In this document: in pieces, positions 45,624 to 56,225 of the stretch | Layout of the letters: the number at the start of each line of letters is the position of its first letter | Numbering within the stretch: position 1 is the first letter of the stretch | Origin: Solicoccozyma terricola | Lineage: Eukaryota; Basidiomycota; Tremellomycetes; Filobasidiales; Piskurozymaceae | Length of the DNA stretch: 64,000 nucleotides | NCBI GenBank assembly: GCA_001600875.1 | Contig: BCLD01000007.1 | Span: 1,033,446-1,097,445, forward strand | Direction of reading: 5' to 3' | Made by a program: the position numbers and the translations under genes | The notes under the pieces: model-generated | Told to the model about the DNA's origin: nothing | What the model saw: the letters and a program-made list of their open reading frames with translations, nothing else | The model's database searches: none

Positions 45624-45843
45624 GGGTTGTAGGGGTTGGGGTACGGTTGGTCTGCGTTTTGTAATTAGCAAGTTGGAGGTGTGGCAGAAATGTTATGGAG
45701 TTGAGGATAATGTGAACACTAGATCATTGACCTGCGTCATGCGGTCACTTGGGGGGGTTTTGTTTCTCATGCTTGAATACGGACTACAACTAGCCCGTTT
45801 TTCTTTCGTGGACACCGCACTATGATTGGCTACGTACGACTGA

Positions 45844-47321
45844 CTACGACTTGCCGGCGCTATAATCATACTTTTCATAAAAGGTGTATGCATCCCGAGT
45901 CTACGACACCAAAAGTAATTCCGAATCAGCGACTGTGATTGAACGACCTTTTGGCCAACTGCGCCGCCGGGGGGGGGGGGGGGGGGACGCCGCATCAAAA
46001 CTCACATCACCTTTCCTCGCTCCTCTTTCCTTCTTATTAAGCTCCTTCTCCTTTATCCTCCTCAATTCTCTATCCTCCTTCAACCACTCCAATGCGATAT
46101 TCAATAGATCTGAATGCTGATGTGATGGTGTTGAAATACCGTTTGATTTGATTGGCCAGGTGATTAATGGGTTTGGGGTACGACCGAGTTGGAGATGACA
46201 GATGTGAGTTGGGAAAGCTTGAAGGCCATCAAAGATATGAGTTGCGTCTGGGTGGGAAACGAAAACGAAAACGAAAACCAAAACGAAATAGAAAAAAGAA
46301 TCTCTTCGGGAGTTTCAGTCTTCATTCCCCGAACGTATTCCGGACTCCGCCACTTCTCTACAAAAACTCACAAACGATAGTAGCACCTCTATTTTCACTC
46401 TCTGATACCAAGAAAGCCAATAACTCGGCTCTAACCAAGACATCTAGATCTACCGTGACTTCATCTAATAACAGAACATCCCAATGACCCATTAATCCCA
46501 TACATAATTGGACTCTACGTCGTTCACCATCTGAAATTTGATGCATGTGCCTATTTATCAAACGGGGGCGGGGAATCAGTGTTCTACGTTGACGGAAAAC
46601 GGGAAGAATTAGGGGAAAAAAAAAAAAAAAAGAAAGAACATACCAATCTAAATCAACATCTAATAAATCCAACAACTTGTCCCTTCTATCTTTCCATCGA
46701 TATCCACCGACTGAATCGAGAAAATCAGCAACGATGATATCGGATCGAATGACTGGATTATTTGCCCATTCCGTTCCTAGATAAACGACACCCTGTTTGT
46801 GTGTCAAGACCATTGCGAAAAAGGGGAGACGGGGAACGGGGAATCGAAGCAACAAAGCCAATGTGGTCAGTGACGCTAGTGAGGGGAATCGGGGAAAGGA
46901 CTTTGGAATGAGAAACGGGGGATGAAAAAAGATCCTCACTCCTGGTGGATTCATAAACACATCTTGACCTAATATCCTCGCCGTTTTTGTTTTCGTCAGC
47001 TTCTTCCCTGCGAGAATACGCAAGAGGGTTGATTTTCCAGCTTTGCGAGGGAGAGGGGAAAGGGGCCAAGCGGACCAAGGGGACCGACGGGGTAAGTGTT
47101 TATACATGGGGGAACATCAAGGTGTGGATACAACAAAGTAAAAAGCAAATCTCACATCCATTCGCTCCGATTAATAAACATCTAGAACCTCTTGGTAATT
47201 CCAATTCGATGTCTTGTAGCGTTTGCTCGACCTCGACACCAGCTTCATATGTTGTATATGCAAAGCAGAGTTTTTCCACGGATATGGCTTGTAGATTCCT
47301 AGCTTGGAGATCGGTGGACAT
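45844..47321 (-). CDS. CAF16: Caf16-like soluble ABC ATPase (CCR4-NOT associated)
   Basis: Non-transporter ABC protein; yeast Caf16 binds the CCR4-NOT complex. It starts MSTDLQARNLQAISVEKLCF. Walker A is rebuilt over an intron as LLIGANG + AGKSTLLRIL. Then ARILGQDVFMNPPG, VVYLGTEWANNPVIRSDI, the signature HQISDGERRRVQLCMGLM and Walker B DVLLLDEVTVDLD. Later YATHIFDGLQAFPTHICHLQ and a helix ALEWLKEDRELRRIKEKE. The last exon (acceptor GTCGTAG) gives TRDAYTFYEKYDYSAGKS, matching the fungal Caf16 tail, TAG at 45844-45846. The last intron contains an 18-nt G run (plus strand 45969-45986). No membrane domain. Confidence 0.9.
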
Positions 47322-47402
47322 TGTGGTGGTGGTGGTTGTGGTGGTGGTGGTTGTGGTTGTGGTGGTGGTGGTTGTGGTGGTGGTAGTTGGTGGTTGTGGT
47401 GG
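47322..47402 (-). repeat. (CCACCA/CAACCA)n leader repeat just before CAF16 ATG
   Basis: On the sense strand the 80 nt directly before the start codon are almost only C and A in CCACCACAA units, ending ACCACCACCACA-ATG. The tract contains no upstream ATG and lies in the presumed 5' UTR. Confidence 0.8.
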
Positions 47403-48261
47403 TTGTTGTCCGATGAGGGATGATGATGATGACCTTGTCCGATTGAGCTGGCTGTGGATCGAATTACGGAATGCGGGGCAACACGCGACGGGAGGGTAAG
47501 CGGGCAAGCGGGTGGGCAAGCGGGTGGGTGATGGCGAGGAGGCTCAGGGAGGTGATGCTGCGTGGTAGAGATGGAGGGTACAGGGTGGGACAGGTAGGTA
47601 GGTACCCTGCGCTGTCCACCGTGTTGCCGTCACCACCACCATCACCCACCATCACCACCATCACCCTCCTCCTGCCCATCACCGTCTCACACGTGATCCC
47701 ATCGTCCGCTATCTATCCAGTCAACCGGCCATACGCCATACGCCATACCATACATCACATCACATCACATCACCATACTTGACCGCCTGCTACTATCCCA
47801 CACTCCCCATCGTTTGACCAGATCAGATTCCAACTCCACCTCAACACATCCATCCCATCAATCAACCTCCCATCTCCATTACCATCCCAGTGGCGAACAC
47901 CGCAACACCCCCTCAAGGGAGGAAGCAAACGCGGGATAGAAGCGAACGTGAGTGTTGGGCTGCTACTTTCGATTACCCTCCCCTTTTTATTCCTTTGTTC
48001 GAAGACGGGGTAGTACGGGGGGTTTTGGTGAAGAGGAAATGTAGTTTTTCTCACTGGGAAAGATAAGAGTGGAGTCTATACCTACCATCTATTCCAAGGG
48101 TTCTCAATCAACAAGTCAAAACCATTCCCACTGAATTCGCTTTTTTGGGATTTCGATTCACGTCCACAGCACTTCCCTCGTTGCAGCCATCCCCTTTCAC
48201 AACCAGACCACCCCAATACCAACAATCCACCATCCTCCCATCCTCTCCCCAAACCCCAACG
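47403..48261. promoter_or_regulatory. Divergent promoter, CAF16 / FHA gene
   Basis: About 860 nt. It contains short tandem motifs: GCGGGTGGGCAA copies (47500-47530), AGGTAGGTAGGTA (47591-47603), ACCATCACC copies (47630-47665), and CATACGCCATACGC and CATCACATCACATCA (47732-47775). None extends to a gene. An open frame reads into the FHA start from 48145, but the FHA-like protein begins best at 48262. Confidence 0.45.
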
Positions 48262-50975
48262 ATGATACCCTACATCCGACTCCTTACGCTTCCTACAGGT
48301 CCACACAACCCACATACACTCACTGAACATCATCTAATCAACGCAAACAAGTCATTCTCTCGTGATCAACTAGTACGTGAGGAAGGTGTGAAATTGGGTA
48401 GAGGGGGATCGGAAGAAGGGAAAAAGGCGGAAGAGAGGGTTAAGGTTTTGTTGGAGAGTGGGGAAGAAGGAGTTGAGGATGTTAATCATGGTGTGAGTTT
48501 TTGGGAGTCGGAGGGTTGGGGAGAGGGGGGGTGGGGACTCCCTTTGGGAGATGAACAAGGTTTTGGAAGGGGGGGGTTTACTGATTTGGGATTTTGCAAC
48601 ATTCCCCTCCGTTGATAGCGATACCATACAAGAGTCGCTTCCAGAGTACACGCTCGTCTTTGTATCAAGAATCGACAAATCCTCTTGACTGATCTCGGTA
48701 AGTTTCTCTCCCTTTGTTTCCCGTTTTCTTTTTCATCCGTCTGATATCTGAGACCTTTTTCGGGGGGTTTTTGTCCCGTTTTTCTTCTATTCTTTTTCTT
48801 CTATTCTTTGTTTTCTTTTCTCTTTTCGGCCTCCTCTCAAAGGTTCGGTCAACGGGACATACATCCTTTGGTCTTCTACGTCGTCGGATGGATCTAATAT
48901 CGGGAAAAATGAATCTTATAGAGTCGAAATGGGTAAAGGTGTTCCTCTAAAGGATAAAGATATGTGAGTTTTTTGGCGGGTGTCTTTGTTAGTGATACGA
49001 GGATGGGATTGGGCGTATAGCTAAAAAGTTAATACCCAATCGGTTCACTTGGGGGTTCAAGTATCACACTTGGTGATTCGTCAAAGATAGATCCTGCGAA
49101 TCGAAAGGTGAGTTTGTGATTCCCCCCCCCCCCCCCCCCCCCCCCCCCCGTCTTGTTTATACTCCCCCCCCCCCCCCCCGGTTGTAATTCTGTATAGCTA
49201 CAACCGACCGCGGACGTCGTTGTTGACCCGGTTTCGCATTCGTACAGGAACATCAACCTATTCGAGTCCGAGTGATCTTTTCAGATGAAGCGAAAGCGGA
49301 TATCGATAATGTCGTTGATGATCCTGCTGCTAGGGAGGTTAATGATAATGTAGTGATTCCGGATGAGGTACAGACTGAGATCAAGTGAGTCCTTTGCTGG
49401 TTCCTTTTTTGTAATTCTTTTTGAAGCGCTCGTTGTTTATCGCCATCGTCTCCAACAATACGGTTTTCACAGACATGCGACAGGTCGTTATGCTCTTCAT
49501 TTTGATAGCGACGATGAAGAGGGATATACTACCGAATCTCCTCGTAAGGATGGAGCGCCACTCGATGATTCCTCGGATGGAATCGAGATTCATACCCCGA
49601 TAAAGGAACATCAAATCAAGGATCAAATCCCTCCAGAGGTCGCTGCTGATGCGGACGTTTGGTCGACGGATAGTAATCATGGCGATGATCGCGATAGAAA
49701 CTTATCGTCCTTCTTCGTCCCCGAGGTTGTCTTTGATAAACCTATTGAGATCTTTGAAGTAGACGATGGGAAGGAAAGGGAGGAGGACAACGATGCGATT
49801 TCTTCTGCGCATTTGGATGATCGCGGATCCGGTTGTCCAATCCTATCCCACGATGAAGCCAAGAGGCAAGCAGAGGAAGAGGATCTAGCGTACCTCAAGA
49901 GTTTCGAACTTCCGACTGATTTCTGGGAAGAAGGTGTCGATGGACCGTCTCTTCCTGCTGAACCTGTTATCGCCATCGCGCCTCTTGTCGATGATCCAAA
50001 GGTCACCGACGATCAAGACCAAGATGATGATCCTCAGTTCTTGCGCATGTCACACAGGGAAATTGGGAATGCTCTCGCGCCGTATCAAGTTTATGACGAC
50101 GATGATGATCAAGAGGAACAAGAAGATGACGACGACTATAGCGATCAAGACGCTATCATTGTTGGCAATGGGTCCAACCTCGATCATCCCTACGAATTCG
50201 CACATGTCCAAGATTTCTTTACTTCGCCGACAGTGCGGAGGGATGAAGACTTGCCGCAAGATTACAACTTGGGGGCAGATTACAACTCGAACGATGGATC
50301 TTCAATTGATGATCGTCCCGCTTCGCCGCTCGTTCCAATTTCATCAGAACGTCGGAAGACCACTTTCGCGGAATTCGCAGAGATGCTAGATGACGAATTG
50401 GCTTTCCATGGAAACCATGTCGTGCCTGTAAATGGCTCATCTGTCCGCGCCACCGAAGGAAGCGAGACCAGCTCCGATGCCGGGTACGCATTCCACGGCA
50501 ACCACCTTTTACCAATCAATGGGACCTCGGTTGGAGCGACTGTAGGAAGCGACTGCTGCTCCGAGGGTTGTTTGGAGGGAAACAAAGTCCAGGGTCAAAT
50601 TCTTACAGCCGATGGCGAAGCATCTGTGGGTCACGACATTGTCTTTGAACTTCAAGGCGCTACGACGGCCTTTGAGGACCTGATGGCTACTTTCGCGGAA
50701 GCCAACGATACTGCTACCGGCTCCAAGCGCAAGAGGCTCGAGGAAGATGAGGAGGTTGCGATGGCATCTGGAATCGAATCGTCGTCGGCAACAAAGGAAC
50801 AAGTACCGGTCAAGCGCAGGAAGCTTGACGGGAGGGATGTCAAGATGCTCGGTGCAGGTATGGCGGTGAGTCGTGGGGAGAGGTTGATGAGTCTTGTAAT
50901 CGATTGCTGACATTTCATCGACAACCTCAGCTCGGCGCTACCGGTGTTGTGGCTGCCTTACTCTATGCTGCGTGA
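48262..50975 (+). CDS. FHA-domain protein with acidic middle and C-terminal hydrophobic tail
   Basis: A phosphothreonine-binding FHA domain is rebuilt over five exons: GVKLGRGGSEE (the GR turn), RYHTRVASRVHARL (the SRxHA motif), then ILLTDLG + SVNGTYILW (the DxGSxNGT motif), KDKD + IITLGDSS, and EHQPIRVRVIF. The long last coding part (from 49474) is very acidic. It contains DDDDDQEEQEDDDD, a duplicated 28-30-residue block starting AFHGNHVVPVNGSSV and AFHGNHLLPINGTSV, and a basic motif PVKRRKLDGRD that may be a nuclear signal. The final exon gives LGATGVVAALYAA, a possible membrane anchor after MLGAGMA. TGA at 50973-50975. FHA proteins of the Far9/Far10/SLMAP type are tail-anchored, so that family is possible. 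Partner unknown. Confidence 0.8.
49122..49149. repeat. 28-nt C run in an FHA gene intron
   Basis: A pure C run in the intron following the exon that ends at NRK, with a second run of 16 C at 49164-49179. Similar runs: 6998-7017 (C20), 26474-26490 (G17), 41791-41808 (G18), 45969-45986 (G18), 52223-52252 (G30), 54442-54457 (G16). All of these lie in introns. Confidence 0.9.
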
Positions 50976-51208
50976 TGGTGGACGCTGATGCGTATCAATC
51001 ATGGGTCTTCTCAATTTCCTTTCATTCTGATGTTAATGTTCCCTTCCTCACTGGATGTTTTGTACCGCACGTTGTATATTTTTCTCGCCCGGTGAATCAT
51101 ACATATCAAGTTGTAATAAGTCTGTTCCTCGTTTCCATTCTTTCATTCGCTCTATACAATTGGGTGTGTCTCGCCTTTCCATCCGTTTTTCCCTTTCCAT
51201 TTTTTTTC

Positions 51209-52677
51209 TTACACCCAAACAAAGTCCGTACCAAGCTCCGTCTGACCTTCTGATCTCGCCACCAACTCGAGCTTCTCCCCATGCTCACCTTTACACTCAT
51301 ACACCTCGATTTCATCACCTTTTTGACCAACTACACCGAGGTACTTTCCATCGGGCGTAACACCCATCCCACGTATAAAATTCGCACCAGTTTGAATAAT
51401 CTCAATGTTTTCGACTTTATCACCGAGCGTGGAAAGTGTGATGATGGCTATAGCGTCACCTTTGACAGTATCATCAGGACTCATATCTGTACCATCGTCC
51501 GGAGCAACTTGACCACGGTTCGATGCGTAGAGCGTGCGAGGTGAGATAGGAGACATGAGGAGTTCTCCTGCTGTCATGGATGGACGTTTGGAGGCTGGAA
51601 CGGAAGGTGGGACGATGCATGTTGGGTTGGAGGCGTTGATTGGTTGTGTGGATGTTTTATCGTTTGGATTAGAAGGGATTTGAAAGATGTAGAGTGAGTG
51701 AGTGAGTTCGGCGAGGACGTAGATGTACTTGTCTGGTTGGGGTGGGGTTGGGGGGGAATGGGTTAGTAGACTGATAGCGAGGGGTTGGGAGGTCGGTTTC
51801 ACTCACTCCCCGTGGATACGACTGCATGACGTGGTCCTGTTCCAGGTGGCATATCCAACTGCCCAACGATGTTCAATTTCTCACTCTCTCCGTGTTCCAA
51901 TACCCGGGCCTTTCTTAACATCCACACTCTATCACTTCCTAGATCTGGAACGAACAATAAACCATCATCACCCTCTATACACTGATGGGGGTGTGAAGCT
52001 TCTTGTCTTTCAGCATTAGGACCTGGAGATGAGCCGTATGGTGAGTTGAATTTGAGTAGTTGATCGGGAGCGGGAGCTACGAGGGATACCGCTGAGACGG
52101 GAGTGATGGTGGATAGAATGTTGGATATGGTTGGGTTTTGAGAAGGGGAGAGAAATCCGGTAGATGGGTCGATGGGGATGTAGATGACGCTGCCGCCAAA
52201 GTACTAGTGGTCGTTGGGGGGTGGGGGGGGGGGGGGGGGGGGGGGGGGGGGGCGTTATTAGCTCGGAATTCAGCGGCGGGGACGACGGTTTTGTTTACTT
52301 ACGTTGCTTGCGATGATCCCAGAGCCATCCTTCATAGCGTGGACTGGAGATACGAGGAGGAATCGATTGCGTCAGTGACGACGGGATCTCTTCCCCCCAC
52401 GTCTCAACTCACCATGCGCGGGATTCCCAAACGTTCCAACCGTAGCCGTCGTTTCCACCTTTCCCGTCTCCAAATCGACCTTCAAACTCAAAGCCTTTCC
52501 TCCTTCCTCGCTTACCGAATAAAACACTCCAGTTGATGAGATTGACTTTTCAACCCATGATGGGGTTTTAACGACGGTGTTTTGCTTTATCAAGGAGATG
52601 GACTTTGTTGTGGGGTTGAATGAGTGGAGAGTGATGGATGATGCGTTGGATCCGATGAGGAATTTGAGGGATGACAT
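51209..52677 (-). CDS. Lactonase-type seven-bladed beta-propeller (6-phosphogluconolactonase-like)
   Basis: Member of the lactonase/carboxy-cis,cis-muconate cyclase beta-propeller group. It reads MSSLKFLIGSNASSITLHSF, TPSWVEKSISSTGVFYSVSE, then HAMKDGSGIIASNYFGGSVI, PHQCIEGDDGLLFVPDLGSD (the family's H-x-DP-like turn) and GPRHAVVSTGSKYIYVLAEL. Then SPRTLYASNRGQVAPDD and FIRGMGVTPDGKYLGVVGQK, ending GTDFVWV, TAA at 51209-51211. Substrate is not determined; fungal members are variously annotated. One intron contains a 30-nt G run on the plus strand (52223-52252). The gene ends toward the FHA gene, 233 nt apart. Confidence 0.85.
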
Positions 52678-52720
52678 GGTGGTGGTGGGTGGGGGGTGGG
52701 GGTAGGGGGGGATGGTGGAG

Positions 52721-52793
52721 TGGATGGATGTGGATGTGGATGTGGATGTGGATGTGGATGTGGATGTGGATGGATGGTCGATGGTCGATGGTC
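52721..52793. repeat. (TGGATG)n/(GATGTG)n minisatellite upstream of the lactonase gene
   Basis: About ten hexamer units GGATGT, then three GGTCGAT units, starting 44 nt upstream of the ATG of the minus-strand gene. It lies in the presumed 5' UTR or core promoter. Confidence 0.85.
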
Positions 52794-53002
52794 GTTGAAG
52801 GTTGAGCTGTGACGCGGCGAAACTACAATTATTCCCCGGCGAAACTAACATTCTCCTCGGATAAACTATTATGGAATACAACCAAGGGGGGGGGCACTCG
52901 CTCATATCATCAACCCTTCAACCCTTCAACCATTCAATCGGGGGGGGGCTGCCTCGAAGCATCAGTCAACGGAACATACTATTTCCACAGACAGGGGGGG
53001 GG

Positions 53003-53152
53003 NNNNNNNNNNNNNNNNNNNNNNNNNNNNNNNNNNNNNNNNNNNNNNNNNNNNNNNNNNNNNNNNNNNNNNNNNNNNNNNNNNNNNNNNNNNNNNNNNN
53101 NNNNNNNNNNNNNNNNNNNNNNNNNNNNNNNNNNNNNNNNNNNNNNNNNNNN
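53003..53152. other. Assembly gap of 150 N between G runs
   Basis: 150 unresolved bases, with 9 G before and 34 G after. The G run probably stopped sequencing or assembly. The gap likely removes the last exon of the isoaspartate methyltransferase gene. Between 52800 and 53003 no gene is seen; several GGGGGGG blocks occur. Confidence 0.9.
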
Positions 53153-53187
<35 letters not shown>

Positions 53188-53329
53188 CAATGTTCATGGT
53201 GAGAAACTGGAGGATACGGATACGGTATTTGGGTTTTCACCCCCGGATTGCTTGCCCCGTTGAGATATTCAAGGGGAAAGCAGCGGGTGGGTAGGAGGGC
53301 GGGCGGGGGTTTAGATGACGACGACGTAC

Positions 53330-54571
53330 TTTGAAACGAAGTACCAACGGGTATGAACATCCTACCTGGAGCTTTGAGCTATTGGGAAAATGAAAAATGT
53401 TATACCTCAGTGATAGGGTTTTTTTCGCCCGAGGGAAATTCTTCTCCCTTTTTTTAAACGCTTACTTGATCGATAAGATCTTGAGGCATGAATGGAGCAG
53501 CAGCTCCAACATGAATAGCATCATACGGCGCTACCATCAGAGAGAACACACGCACACATACCAATCAGCTTTCCCCCAAGAAAGAAAAGGTGTACTTTCG
53601 AAACCTCCCCCCCCTCCCCTCCCCTCCCCATCCCAAACTCACCATCATCCTTCCATCCTTTCCTTCCATCACCTAAAACAACCTTCAACCCATTCGCATT
53701 CCCTTCATTATCGATTTGAAATCCATCCTTTGAAAGGTTTGAAATCGATTGATCGACTAATCCACGAATATGATCGATTCCAACTACTTTACCAGTTGGT
53801 CCAACTAGGTGTGCTAGAACACCAGTTACTGTATTGTATGGATGGGAGGGTGGGGATGGGGGGTGGGGTGGAGGGGATTTAGTTGTTGTGCGAAAGGGAA
53901 ACAGAGGAATCCCCCCGAAGGCGGCGGGGATTTGGTGACATAACCTCACGATACCCAGATCCACATCCTACATCTAGAACTTTACTTCCTTCTCCCAAGA
54001 ACGGTTCTAGATTGGATAAAGCGTGAGCATGCATATGAGGAGCTGAGATGGTAGCGTTGAATCCTATTGTTCTGGGGGGGGTTTGCCGAAAGGAGAATCC
54101 CATAAGGGAGGGAAATGATTGGAGAGGGAAAACCGCATCATCATCAGCTGGGGAATGGGTTCCGGGGGTTCAGAGGGTTCCGGAGGGGGAGTCCGCGTAC
54201 TGTGGTGAATCTTCATATGCATGAGATGGTTCTGGAACGTAATGTTTTCGATCCGTCTTGAGCATTGCCTGATGTTGATTGTTTCACAGATTCGAAAAAG
54301 TACCCAAAAGTATCAGATCTGGATACCATGTTCCCGACTATGACATCGTCTAGGTAGGGATGATGGAAGCCTCACTTGTGTAATACGACTGGACGTGAGA
54401 AGTCCAGCGTTCTTCAAGTTGGTGATGAGCTGAAAAGAGAAGGGGGGGGGGGGGGGGTTTAGTCGTTTCTCCCACTTCCCGTTCGTTTTGGTATGGATGG
54501 GGGGATTAAACGAGAGAATTGAAACGGATGCACACGTCGTTGTTAGTTCGTCCACCGCATAGCCACGCCAT
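53330..54571 (-). CDS. PCM1: Protein L-isoaspartate O-methyltransferase, 3' end missing
   Basis: Repairs isoaspartyl residues using S-adenosylmethionine. The start [12 protein letters not shown] joins [18 protein letters not shown], then [14 protein letters not shown] and SHAYEDSPQ. Exon 4 gives [18 protein letters not shown] and motif [11 protein letters not shown]. Then [52 protein letters not shown] and [16 protein letters not shown]. This follows the human protein closely. The next exon (about 35 residues expected) is not found. The candidate acceptor near 53205 leads only to a stop and then into the G run and the N gap, so the last exon is probably lost in the gap. Divergent from SPC19. 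Confidence 0.88.
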
Positions 54572-54971
54572 GTTGATTAGAAGGACAAGAACGAGGACGG
54601 AGAGTCTTGGGGGTTCCGAAACGGGATACGGGGGAAGAGAGTGTGTGTGTGTGAGTAGTTTCGGTAGAAGGATCCGAAAGAGTAAACCCGGGATGGATGG
54701 GTGGATACCTACGAAGTGATGATAAGTCTGATGATGGGATATTACAGTAGGGTTGATGTGATTCCTGTGTGTGTTGTCAGGTGTTGTAGAGGGACATGCT
54801 GTGATGAGGATGGATGGATGGATGTACGAGGATGTATGGATGCAGTTGTGCTGTCTGTCCCCTCGTGTCCCCGTGTCCCTCCTCCCAGCCAAATGTCAAC
54901 AAACAGGCAAGGGGGCAGGACATGGTCATCCACACCATCATCCACATCCCTCTCTCGCACACACACACACC
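54572..54971. promoter_or_regulatory. Divergent promoter, isoaspartate methyltransferase / SPC19
   Basis: 400 nt between outward-facing starts. It has GTGTGTGTGTG (54642-54652), GATGGATGGATGGATG (54809-54824) and ACACACACACAC (54959-54970) tracts, the last reaching the SPC19 ATG. No gene supported. Confidence 0.5.
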
Positions 54972-56028
54972 ATGTCATCAGATCATCTCATATACCTCGA
55001 GGAATGCGTCAAAGCAACAGAGGCATGCGTAGAAACAGTCAGTCCCAACCCCACCGTCTCATACCAATCTCCGTGTCTTTCCATTGGGAAATTCGCTGAC
55101 GAGTTCTCACTCGGGTCGTATCCCCCCTCCCTCCCCCTTCCCCCCTCCCCTCCCTCTGATTCAGATGGAACATGGGATCGAGAAATTACAACCTGGAGTA
55201 CGAGATATGCCTAGATTATCCAAAATTCTAAGGAATAAACATGTAAATCCAAGAATCAACCCGAACGTCCACGGTGTTATAGAACCTCAAAAATAACCAA
55301 AACCTCTCCCCTCCCCCTCCCCTCCCCCCCCTCCTCCCTCCTCCACCCCACCCCACTCCCACTCCCACCCACCCCCACCCCCCACACAGCACTTCCTACT
55401 CCTCCCAGAACCTCTCCTCAAACAATACAAAGCGGAACTAGCGGATTCACTCTCACCTCAGATTGAATTGTTGATTGAACGTGCAGAGAGCGTTTTGGAA
55501 AGGGAAGAGAGGAGGAAGGCGGGGTTGAAGGAAAGGGTGAGTGGGTTAGGTGTCTGGGGTTGTTTGTTGTTGCGAATAGGAGGGAGGGAGGGGAGTGCGT
55601 CCGTGTGGGCGTTATCGGGAGGCATGGATGGTTGGGAATCGGTGAAGAACGACATAGTGGTTTCCCCCCCCCCCCCCTTTGGCTTGTGGATGGATGAATG
55701 GATCGAGTTCGCCAAACCATGAAATCATGATTAGAAGCGTCTCGTCTTTCCCGAATACAAAATAGCCACCATTGCTGACCATCACCTAAACATACACCTT
55801 TCCCATTCCCAGCTCGATCTCATCAAATCCGCACAACCAAACCCCCGTCTCGCAGCTACCAAACCAACCACCACCACCACGATCAAATCCTCTAAACCTT
55901 CATCCTCTTCCCCATCCCGAACAACGTTGAACGTCAAAGAACTAAATCCAGCGCAGAGGAGGAAAATGATGGTGTTGAAGGGGAAGAGGGAGAGGTTGGA
56001 GAAGGAGATTGGGAGATTAACAGAGTGA
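54972..56028 (+). CDS. SPC19: DASH/Dam1 complex subunit Spc19
   Basis: Kinetochore-microtubule coupling complex subunit, fungal-specific. Exon 1 (54972 to about 55037) reads MSSDHLIYLEECVKATEAC. The second exon gives MEHGIEKLQPGVRDMPRLSK and ILRNKH. The third starts HFLLLPEPLLKQYKAEL then DSLSPQIELLIERAESVLER and EERRKAGLKER; this order (PRLSxxL, HFxLxPE, helical tail) is the Spc19 signature. The last exon reads LDLIKSAQPNPRLAA, a Lys/Thr/Ser-rich linker and KMMVLKGKRERLEKEIGRL, ending TGA at 56026-56028. It is longer at the C-terminus than the yeast protein. Introns are C-rich, one with a 14-nt C run (55664-55677). The first donor is GTCAGT. Confidence 0.85.
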
Positions 56029-56225
56029 TGGATGAAAGGATAGATGATGTGATGGGGAATGACCGTTAGGCGAAAGAACCAACTGATTAGAGATCGGAGA
56101 TCATCGCTCTATTTTGACTTGTGTCGACCCATGTTTTTTTTTTTGTATTTACTTACCTATACTCGTTCGATTTTCGATTTTTTCTTTTCCTTTTCAAAAC
56201 GCATCGGCGTCGGACTTAGAGTTGG

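Noticed and set aside
49040..49085. tRNA-like or alternative FHA exon beginning at 49027
   Set aside because: No cloverleaf or B-box; reading from the acceptor at TTCAAG gives the expected DIITLGDSS strand of the FHA domain, so the upstream part is intron.
52871..53294. Open frames across the N gap with Gly or Pro runs
   Set aside because: Created by G runs and unknown bases; no protein evidence.
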